Below, in pieces: positions 32,879-39,077 of a stretch of 39,077 nt of DNA. Both the position numbers and the translations under genes were made by a program. Numbering within the stretch: position 1 is the first letter of the stretch; every line of letters starts with the position of its first letter. Location: NCBI GenBank assembly GCA_943330705.2, contig CALQIT020000020.1:1-39077 (forward strand), written 5' to 3'. The stretch is from Streptomyces griseus. Its GTDB lineage: Bacteria; Bdellovibrionota; Bdellovibrionia; Bdellovibrionales; Bdellovibrionaceae. The notes under the pieces are model-generated. The model searched no databases and had not been told where the DNA came from. It worked only from the letters and a program-made list of their open reading frames with translations.

Positions 32879-33673
32879 ATGGGTATAGAAAAACAGACAA
32901 AACTAAACCAATTAATGCGAAACTGGCCAGACGGAAAAATCAAGAGTTCTGTATGGCTGAACGCCGAAGGCTACGGGGCAAACTTCATCCAAAAATACAA
33001 AAGCAATAACTGGATCGAGGCCATAGGAACCGGAGCCTTTAAAAAATCTGGAGATGAGGTTACTTGGGCTGCCGGTATAGAGTGCCTGCAAAAGCAATTA
33101 AAGTCTGAAGTCTATGTCGGCGGAAAAACAGCCATAGAATTTACTGGCAAGGCTCAGTACTTAAAAATGAAAGAAACAAGTGTTGTTATACTGTCTAATA
33201 GAAAAGAAGCTCTGCCAGCCTGGATGAGAAAACACAACTGGAATGTGAATTTGGAATTTAAAGTTAAAAATCTTTTTAAGCCAAACTTAGCCTTTGGAGA
33301 AAAATCAAATGGCTTCACTGTTATTGATACCGACAAAGTATCAATAATCGCTTCTGCTCCGGAACGAGCCTATTTAGAATACCTCGATGAACTTTCAAAG
33401 TCCGCCTCTTACACCGAGGCAAAGGAAATCATGGAAAACATGATCTCTCTTCGACCAACCATAATTCAGCACCTTTTGGAAAACTGCACATCTTTAAAAG
33501 TGAAAAGGCTATTTCTGCATTTTGCAGAAAAGATAAGTCATCCTTGGTTCAAGAAACTTAATGTTGAAAAAGTTGCGCTGGGCAGCGGCAAAAGAGTCAT
33601 ATTTGAAAATGGCGTCTTGGATAAAAAATATAATATAACTGTACCGAAGGATGAGTCCCATGAACAAGTCTAA
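32879..33673 (+). CDS. abiEi: AbiEi-family antitoxin of a type IV toxin-antitoxin system
   Basis: 264 residues. The N-terminal winged-helix-like domain (about 6-95) has the AbiEi_3_N pattern: LNQLMRNWPDGKIKSSVWLNAEG, KYKSNNWIEAIGTGAFKKSG, and VGGKTAIEFTGKAQYL. The C-terminal domain (about 100-255) resembles the AbiEi antitoxin domain. It represses its own promoter and counteracts the toxin without direct binding in known systems. The end overlaps the toxin gene. Local A+T content seems higher than in the flanking operons, compatible with horizontal acquisition. Confidence 0.9.
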   Translation: MGIEKQTKLNQLMRNWPDGKIKSSVWLNAEGYGANFIQKYKSNNWIEAIGTGAFKKSGDEVTWAAGIECLQKQLKSEVYVGGKTAIEFTGKAQYLKMKETSVVILSNRKEALPAWMRKHNWNVNLEFKVKNLFKPNLAFGEKSNGFTVIDTDKVSIIASAPERAYLEYLDELSKSASYTEAKEIMENMISLRPTIIQHLLENCTSLKVKRLFLHFAEKISHPWFKKLNVEKVALGSGKRVIFENGVLDKKYNITVPKDESHEQV

Positions 33674-34568
33674 ATTTTATCCTCAAGTTGTACTTTTGCT
33701 CGACGTGCTTCCGTACATCGCAGAAGAAGCTTGTTTTGCGCTAAAAGGCGGAACTGCTATCAATTTATTTATCAGAGAATTTCCACGCCTTAGCGTGGAC
33801 GCAGACTTAACTTACATAGGAAATGAATCGCGCGAAGAGGCCCTAAAGAAAACTGAGGACGCCCTGTTTCGAATCAAAACCGCCTTAGAAAAGCAAATTG
33901 GTGCGAAAGTTACCTCTAGTTCTCGTCAGACACAAACAACAGATATTAAGCTGTTTGTAAATCGTGATGGCGCTCAGGTAAAAATCGAAGCCAATCCTGT
34001 TTTGCGAGGAGTTCTTCATCCCGCAAAAGCAATGCCCTTGCAAACAAAGGTTAGCTCAGAATTTGAAAGGGAATTTGATATTCAAATTTCAAGTTTGCCG
34101 GATCTTTATGGCGGAAAAATCGCAGCGGCACTTGATCGACAACATCCACGAGATTTATTCGACGTTAAATTGCTGCTAGAAAATGAAGGGGTTTCAAAAG
34201 ACATTATGGCTGGATTTCTAGTCTATTTAATGTGCCATCAAAGACCACCCAATGAGCTACTAAAACCAACGCTACAAGACCAATCAGCTCTTTTTGATTT
34301 GGATTTCAAAGGCATGACCAACATCCCCTTTGATTATGCAGATTTTGAAAAAACTCGCGAAGTGTTGATCAGAAAAATAAACAAGAGTCTGGGTGGCGAC
34401 GATAAAGAATTCTTACTCTCTTTTTTCAACGGCAAACCCGACTGGAGTCTTTCCAGAGAACCAAAGGCGCAAGACTTGCCGGCTATAAAGTGGAAACTAT
34501 TCAACTTGAATAAACTTGATCCGGCCAAGAAAACTGCACAGATCAAATCGCTGAAATCTATTTTCTAA
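33660..34568 (+). CDS. abiEii: AbiEii-family nucleotidyltransferase toxin
   Basis: 302 residues from the ATG at 33660, which has GAAGG nine bases upstream; the earlier in-frame ATG at 33651 touches that sequence. The nucleotidyltransferase core is visible: LKGGTAINLF (28-37) followed by SVDADL (45-50, catalytic D47/D49), and the second motif LDRQHPRDLFDVKLLL. AbiEii toxins transfer nucleotides, in some homologues onto tRNA acceptor stems, and cause reversible growth arrest or phage abortive infection. It overlaps the antitoxin gene by 14 bases. Confidence 0.92.
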   Translation: MNKSKFYPQVVLLLDVLPYIAEEACFALKGGTAINLFIREFPRLSVDADLTYIGNESREEALKKTEDALFRIKTALEKQIGAKVTSSSRQTQTTDIKLFVNRDGAQVKIEANPVLRGVLHPAKAMPLQTKVSSEFEREFDIQISSLPDLYGGKIAAALDRQHPRDLFDVKLLLENEGVSKDIMAGFLVYLMCHQRPPNELLKPTLQDQSALFDLDFKGMTNIPFDYADFEKTREVLIRKINKSLGGDDKEFLLSFFNGKPDWSLSREPKAQDLPAIKWKLFNLNKLDPAKKTAQIKSLKSIF

Positions 34569-34690
34569 AGTTAAAGACAACTTTCCCTTTCACCACCCTC
34601 TCAAGTCTTCCGTCCGGACCTTTTTAGCGATTGCTGGCTTCCAACCAAACTCCGATAGATTCAGATTAGCCTGCGAAGAGCAAAGACCAA

Positions 34691-34715
34691 AAATCCCGAC
34701 AAGATCACGGGATTT
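34691..34715. terminator. Hairpin after the AbiE pair
   Basis: AAATCCCG and CGGGATTT form an eight-pair stem with a nine-base loop. The T-run lies on the left (minus-strand) side; rightwards there is only ATTT. It may be a bidirectional terminator between AbiEii and the next gene. Confidence 0.45.
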
Positions 34716-34754
34716 CGCTGTGACTTTTTGCCGATCCCTTGTTAGCCTTTTGCC

Positions 34755-35252
34755 ATGATACAAATGAGTAAACTTAACCTGCTTCGCGATACGGTAATTA
34801 TTCGAGCCTTTGCATTTTTACATATTCGCCTGCTGTGGTGGGTGGGTCCAAGTGTGATCGAGAACTCGTCGGAAAGGGTAATTTTAAAGATTCCACTTTC
34901 GCGGCGGACCAGAAATCATTTACGCACGATGTATTTTGGTGCCCTGGCCATGGGTGCAGAGTCCGCGGTGGCAATCACTGCGATCCAAGAAATCAAAAGA
35001 CAAGGCGGTCATATTGACTTTATTTTTAAGGATTTTTCTGCACAATTTTTGAAACGTGCTGATGGCGATGTGCATTTCGTCTGCGAGCAAAGCCAACGAG
35101 TTGCTCAATTGGTAGCAAAGGCAAAAGCAAGCTCTGAGCGAGTCAGTGAAGAATTTCAATCTTATGCGATCGTCCCCAGCAAAAGTGCCACAGAAAAAGT
35201 TGCGACCTTTAATATAACACTGTCGCTAAAGGCTCGGGCGGCAGAAGTCTAA
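34755..35252 (+). CDS. DUF4442 hotdog-fold thioesterase-like protein
   Basis: 165 residues with the DUF4442 pattern: PLSRRTRNHLRTMYFGALAMGAE, in which the NH and the following helix correspond to the hotdog active-site helix, and HIDFIFKDFSAQFLKRADGD in the central strands. Such proteins are related to acyl-CoA thioesterases; the substrate is unknown. It is a lone gene with 185 bases upstream and 68 downstream. An in-frame ATG three codons later is an alternative start. Confidence 0.8.
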   Translation: MIQMSKLNLLRDTVIIRAFAFLHIRLLWWVGPSVIENSSERVILKIPLSRRTRNHLRTMYFGALAMGAESAVAITAIQEIKRQGGHIDFIFKDFSAQFLKRADGDVHFVCEQSQRVAQLVAKAKASSERVSEEFQSYAIVPSKSATEKVATFNITLSLKARAAEV

Positions 35253-35320
35253 GTCATTTCGCCCCATTTTTTCAGGCTCAGGGATTGCCTTCGATATCAA
35301 GCTGCAGATAACATAACTAG

Positions 35321-35929
35321 ATGGATACTTTTTCAAATAGCGAATTGCGCACCCTCAGGTCACTGAATACTCCCGCCAAGATTCAATTGTATCTGGATAA
35401 AATCCCCTACCACTTGGCTGATACGGCGTGGTCGCCGCGGCTGGTTTTAAGGCACAAGACCGCCCATTGTTTGGAAGGCGCGATCTTTGCGGCGGCAGCC
35501 CTTCGCGTAAATGGATATCCACCTTTAATTCTGGATCTTGAGGCGATCAATGATACCGATCATGTGGTTGCCGTCTTTCGACAAAACGGAGGCTGGGGTG
35601 CGATTGCGTCCTCGAACTACCCTGGATGCCGCTATCGGGCACCAATTCATCGCACTTTACGCGAACTTGCTATTAGCTATTTCAATGACTATTTCAACAA
35701 ACGCCGAGAAAGAACCATGCGAACCTATTCACGACCGGTGAATTTAAAGCGTTTCGACAAAAAAGATTGGATGACCAGCGAAAATCCCATTTGGTATATC
35801 GCTGAGCATCTCGTTGTAATTCCCCATAGCCAACTGCTGACCGCAAAAATGATAAAATCACTGACCCGAATCGATGAACGAAGTTACCTTGCCGGCACAC
35901 TTGGCAGGCGAAGTAAACCCCAGGCCTAA
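35321..35929 (+). CDS. Transglutaminase-like (papain-fold) protein
   Basis: 202 residues, no signal peptide. The transglutaminase-like core has Cys50 in TAHCLEGAIFAAAALR and His81 in NDTDHVVAVFRQNGGWGAI; Asn99 or a nearby residue could complete the triad. The C-terminal part is basic. Related bacterial proteins are proteases or amidases, or of unknown role. It converges with the larger exported transglutaminase, the two stops being three bases apart. Confidence 0.75.
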   Translation: MDTFSNSELRTLRSLNTPAKIQLYLDKIPYHLADTAWSPRLVLRHKTAHCLEGAIFAAAALRVNGYPPLILDLEAINDTDHVVAVFRQNGGWGAIASSNYPGCRYRAPIHRTLRELAISYFNDYFNKRRERTMRTYSRPVNLKRFDKKDWMTSENPIWYIAEHLVVIPHSQLLTAKMIKSLTRIDERSYLAGTLGRRSKPQA

Positions 35930-35932
35930 CAC

Positions 35933-37492
35933 CTATTTGCTGCCCGTCGAACGATCTAAAAGCTTGTAGACAATGGAACTCAGGGGCATTCCTCGGGAAG
36001 AGGCTTTCGCCGCCATGGCTGCCACCTGGCTGTCTGGCAAACCAATTCCATCCCAGCGGATGTTGGCACCGACTTCAATATCTGGAATTGGTTTTGCGCC
36101 AAGCCCAGGCGTCCACAAAAAATCGGGATGGGCATTTTGGTACCACTCGCCACCGACTAATTTTCCGTTGCCGTCGATTTCTAAATCGTAAATGACTTCG
36201 GAGCTGTTGGTTTCATTTTTCAATTCCGTATTATGCGACGCCGTGCTTTCTACCACATAGACCGCGTCCATCATGACCCCCACAATATATTTTGTTGTCG
36301 GCGCACGATATTTAGTAAATTTATCTTTGCTAAATTGGCCAATGGGGATCATCACATCCAATAAATTTTTCGAGGTCTTTTTTGTTTGCGGATTGAAGTA
36401 GGTAATGTCGTAGGATTGCACTGGATGATTCCAAACTTCGTAGTCCCAAGTTGCATCCATCACGAAACTTTTTTTATCGATACCCAGTCGATTGACAACT
36501 GTTATATGCCAAGAAGCTGGGTTCACGTCCCAGCAATCAGCTGATTTTATGCGGCCAGTTTCTTCATCAATCTTTGGCTTCAAGTCGCTGCAACGCCCGC
36601 CGATAAAAGCACTTGGAACATTCACGTTGGCCCACAATAAAGAAATCAAGGCCTTAATGTCATCCGGATAGAAGTTTAAGACTTGCCCTGTGGGCAAGTT
36701 AAACGAGACCACTGCTTTTGGCATCTCGGTCATATATGCAGCCGGGGCCCAGCCGTGGCAAATCCCCATCCACGTCTGTATTTTGCCGTCGGCCTCGACG
36801 GACTTAGCGGACTCGTTCAGACTCCAATGGGTTAACGGAAGCTGCTTTCCATTGCCCACCAGAATGTCATACTTTTCAGCGGGGGATAGCTTATCCAACG
36901 AAGGCAAGGATGCTGTTGGAACCATTAAGACTTTCTGGAAATAGTCCGCATAGGGCTTCCAGAGCTCGGACTTAGGGTAACTTTTTTCGCTGTAGCGAGA
37001 GGCTAAAATGCCGCGATATATTGGCCAGTAATCGCCCGACCATGGTAAAATCGCAAGCTGACCCTTGTTTAGCAACGGATTTGCCAAACCAAGCTTGCCC
37101 ACCTTGCTACCAACAGCAAGAAGTCTTGAAGTCAAAAGCAGCGGCGCAGGATTATTCTTCGCATCAACAGCCGCGTGGTCCGCATTTAAGGGGATTCGCA
37201 TTTTGCTAGTTCTCAATCGATTCTTTAAAGATACGAAGCGACCACTTTGAATGTCCTTTTGCAAAAATATGGGCTTCGCCTTAGAAATAAGTTGGCCAAA
37301 CTTGTCATACTTGCGCGGTAAACTTTGCAGAACGGCCTTTGGGTTGGCATCAAAAGCCTGAAAAAACGAATTGATTCGCAATTGCCCCTCGGGAAGAGCA
37401 GCCTTACCTGTGCCCGGCAATAACACCGGCAATAACACCGGCAATAACATTAGATAAACAACTGCCATTCCCTGCTTCAATAACTGCTTCAT
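35933..37492 (-). CDS. Exported transglutaminase, 'TGase elicitor' (GP42-like) family
   Basis: 519 residues from the ATG at 37492, chosen for its AGGAG at good spacing; the frame continues 50 codons upstream without signs of coding. A signal peptide with a repeated LLPV core runs to about GKA-A. The catalytic region has Cys245 in MGICHGWAPAAY, His329 in ASWHITVVN and Asp346/Asp350 in VMDATWDYEVWNHPV, a Cys-His-Asp arrangement. The VWNHPVQSY segment (353-361) matches the Pep-13 motif of Phytophthora transglutaminase. Probable role: cross-linking or deamidation of proteins outside the cell or in prey/host. This is based on recalled family patterns. Confidence 0.85.
   Translation of the reverse strand: MKQLLKQGMAVVYLMLLPVLLPVLLPGTGKAALPEGQLRINSFFQAFDANPKAVLQSLPRKYDKFGQLISKAKPIFLQKDIQSGRFVSLKNRLRTSKMRIPLNADHAAVDAKNNPAPLLLTSRLLAVGSKVGKLGLANPLLNKGQLAILPWSGDYWPIYRGILASRYSEKSYPKSELWKPYADYFQKVLMVPTASLPSLDKLSPAEKYDILVGNGKQLPLTHWSLNESAKSVEADGKIQTWMGICHGWAPAAYMTEMPKAVVSFNLPTGQVLNFYPDDIKALISLLWANVNVPSAFIGGRCSDLKPKIDEETGRIKSADCWDVNPASWHITVVNRLGIDKKSFVMDATWDYEVWNHPVQSYDITYFNPQTKKTSKNLLDVMIPIGQFSKDKFTKYRAPTTKYIVGVMMDAVYVVESTASHNTELKNETNSSEVIYDLEIDGNGKLVGGEWYQNAHPDFLWTPGLGAKPIPDIEVGANIRWDGIGLPDSQVAAMAAKASSRGMPLSSIVYKLLDRSTGSK
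37414..37449 (-). repeat. 12-bp triplicate in the transglutaminase signal peptide
   Basis: Three perfect copies of CCGGCAATAACA (37414-37425, 37426-37437, 37438-37449) encode the repeated LLPV of the hydrophobic core. Gain or loss of a copy keeps the frame and changes the core by four residues. Confidence 0.9.
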
Positions 37493-37962
37493 ACTAAAAA
37501 CTCCTGAAATATCTTTGCTGTTTTTTAACAGAAGGTGACAAAGCAAGTGTTGCGCCACTGCAATTTTTATAGCCAAACTTAGCAAATTGAATCTGAAATC
37601 CTTCTTAACCGATCTTGAGTGTCGTTTTTTTAGCCAGCGCATTCCAACTCACAAAAAATGCCGGGAATATTTTACAGCTGAGGTGGTGCCACTGGGATCA
37701 GGGCGACCTTGCAGATCTTAGAGGCCCCATCCGACTGAATTTGCTGTCAATTCTTATGTCCACTAGTTAGAAAGCAACAAAGCGCTGCCGTTTAAAATAA
37801 TAATTGCCAAAAAGTTTTACGCTTTCGCCTTGCATTCATCGCCTTGCATTCATCGCCTTGCATCCCTGGCCAGCCTACAAATGGCAAAACTCCTTGTTTC
37901 TAGGGCCACTCCAGGTAGTGTTAAAAAATACTCAGCCTAACTTCTCTTGGAAAGGTTTATCC
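37493..37962. other. Divergent intergenic region, 470 bp
   Basis: This holds the transglutaminase leader (AGGAG near 37501-37505; a small CTGTT/AACAG hairpin at about 37518-37531) and the arsM leader. A 14-bp unit, TCGCCTTGCATTCA, occurs twice perfectly (37825-37838, 37839-37852) plus a partial third copy to 37863. No gene is supported here, although both flanking frames extend into it. No ArsR operator could be recognised. Confidence 0.6.
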
Positions 37963-39018
37963 GTGAACAATTTTAACACTCTTGAATCGGTAAAAGAATA
38001 TTACGGTAAGGTTTTGCAATCGAGCTTGGATTTAAAGACTTCTGCCTGCTGCAGTATCGAAACTCTGCCAACAGAAGTTCGTGCGATTTTGCAAGATATC
38101 CATCCAGAAGTTAAAGATCGATTTTACGGCTGTGGCAGTCCCTTTCCTCCGGCGCTAACCGGCCGCAAGGTGCTGGATATGGGCTCGGGCTCAGGGCGAG
38201 ATGTTTTTTTAATGTCTAAGTTAGTGGGACCTACCGGCAGTGTTATAGGCATTGATATGACCGACGAACAGTTGCTCATCGCCCGCAAACATATTGAGTA
38301 TCATACAAATAAGTTTGGTTTTGACAAACCTAACGTTGAATTCAAAACAGGATACATTGAAGACCTTAAAAGTGTCGGAATTCAATCCGACTCAATTGAC
38401 CTTGTGGTTTCGAACTGCGTGACCAATCTTTCGCCAAATAAACCGCAGGTATTCGCTGAGATTTTTCGTGTGCTTAAGCCTGGCGGCGAACTTTACTTTA
38501 GCGATGTTTTTGCCGACCGCCGCATTCCAAAAGAATTGACCAAAGATCCTGAGCTTTTGGGCGAGTGCTTGGGTGGCGCCCTTTATAAAGAAGATTTTCG
38601 TCGCCTTATGGCGGACCTTGGCTGCCGTGACTTTCGTGCTGTTCATCAAAGTCCAATTTCCCTAAACCTGCCCTCCATCGTGCGAAAAATTGGTATGGTT
38701 AATTTTTCATCGGTAACTTTTCGTGCATTCAAGCTTGATCTTGAAGACCGCTGCGAGGACTTTGGCCAAGTCGCATACTACGATGGCTCAATCCCCGGAA
38801 ACCCGCATTCGTTTAGACTTGATGACCATCATACTTTTTTTACCGGAAAACCAATGCTAGTCTGCAGCAATACGGCCGACATGGTTTCTAAGACCTGGTA
38901 CTCTAAGCATTTCAAAGTGGTTGGCGACACCAGTGTCCACCAAGGGCTTTTTGACTGTGGGCCGTCACCGGTTGCTGCAGGATTTCGTTCGGCAGAGGCC
39001 CCTGGGGCCTGTTGTTAA
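37963..39018 (+). CDS. arsM: Arsenite S-adenosylmethionine methyltransferase
   Basis: 351 residues from the GTG at 37963, which has GGAAAGG seven bases upstream; the frame opens further upstream through the 14-bp repeats, which is unlikely to be coding. The SAM motif VLDMGSGSGRD (70-80) is clear. Four cysteines match the As(III) ligands of characterised ArsM: C29 (SACCS), C57 (FYGCG), C152 (SNCVTNL) and C202 (ECLGGALY), with 28- and 50-residue spacings conserved. The C-terminus ends with vicinal cysteines (GACC). It methylates arsenite to less retained species. No ars operon partner is visible in the window. Confidence 0.96.
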   Translation: MNNFNTLESVKEYYGKVLQSSLDLKTSACCSIETLPTEVRAILQDIHPEVKDRFYGCGSPFPPALTGRKVLDMGSGSGRDVFLMSKLVGPTGSVIGIDMTDEQLLIARKHIEYHTNKFGFDKPNVEFKTGYIEDLKSVGIQSDSIDLVVSNCVTNLSPNKPQVFAEIFRVLKPGGELYFSDVFADRRIPKELTKDPELLGECLGGALYKEDFRRLMADLGCRDFRAVHQSPISLNLPSIVRKIGMVNFSSVTFRAFKLDLEDRCEDFGQVAYYDGSIPGNPHSFRLDDHHTFFTGKPMLVCSNTADMVSKTWYSKHFKVVGDTSVHQGLFDCGPSPVAAGFRSAEAPGACC

Positions 39019-39077
39019 CAATTAGCAAAGATTTATAGCCATGGCTTAATGAATGGGAACGCTTAAGTGAATATTCT

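Noticed and set aside
32571-34750. Integrative element with att sites at the tRNA 3' end
   Set aside because: No integrase gene and no second copy of the tRNA 3' end was seen in the window; proximity of AbiE alone is not enough.
37493-37642. 50-codon N-terminal extension of the transglutaminase
   Set aside because: It would bury the signal peptide; the ATG at 37492 has AGGAG at proper spacing and starts a normal signal sequence.
37804-37962. 53-codon N-terminal extension of arsM
   Set aside because: It lies over 14-bp tandem repeats, has no ribosome-binding sequence and does not resemble ArsM; the GTG at 37963 has a good one.

Overview
The window looks like chromosomal DNA from a moderate-GC, diderm bacterium, most likely a Bdellovibrio-type organism (Bdellovibrionota). 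This taxonomic placement is inferred from gene order and from the many small outer-membrane barrel proteins; no marker gene was compared. Almost every gene belongs to tightly packed, often overlapping transcription units.

Layout. 1-2482 (+): the end of a type II secretion operon (gspL, partial, then gspM and gspN). 2764-5483 (+): ssb with its terminator, a small lipoprotein, an outer-membrane barrel, a HAMP-like membrane protein and a Cys-rich exported protein. 5478-15935 (-): a long, nearly continuous unit read leftwards: TTG-start GT2 glycosyltransferase, SH3-plus-barrel exported protein, mutL, miaA, yicC, gmk, rpoZ, bifunctional rel, then a cdsA-like cytidylyltransferase, a small four-helix transporter and a variant CDP-alcohol phosphatidyltransferase. 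15990-18475: a Cys4 membrane protein (-), then a barrel, an alpha/beta-hydrolase-like protein and a Yip1-family protein (+). 18477-30585 (-): the classical translation and RNA-decay superoperon rimP-nusA-infB-rbfA-truB-rpsO-pnp-M16 protease-dut, preceded by a separate surA-like/rimI pair. 30727-31944 (-): another barrel protein.

32258-39018 is more accessory in character. It opens with the most striking feature: a class II tRNA-Leu gene split by a 254-nt group I intron inside the anticodon, between C34 and A35, giving tRNA-Leu(CAA). All core pairings (P1 to P9) can be traced by eye. Directly downstream is a type IV AbiE toxin-antitoxin pair with a 35-bp palindrome and an apparently leaderless promoter. 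Then follow a DUF4442 thioesterase-like protein, two convergent transglutaminase-fold genes, and an arsenite methyltransferase with all four expected As-binding cysteines. The larger transglutaminase resembles the oomycete GP42/'TGase elicitor' family and carries a Pep-13-like segment.

Functional logic: the leftward units couple translation (rimP, nusA, infB, rbfA, truB, rpsO, miaA), RNA turnover (pnp, yicC), nucleotide hygiene and repair (dut, gmk, mutL) and the stringent response (rel, rpoZ) to a small phospholipid-head-group module. Short in-frame 12-bp tandem repeats occur in three separate proteins (infB, the SH3/barrel protein and the transglutaminase signal peptide), and several short direct duplications lie between genes, suggesting frequent replication slippage in this genome.
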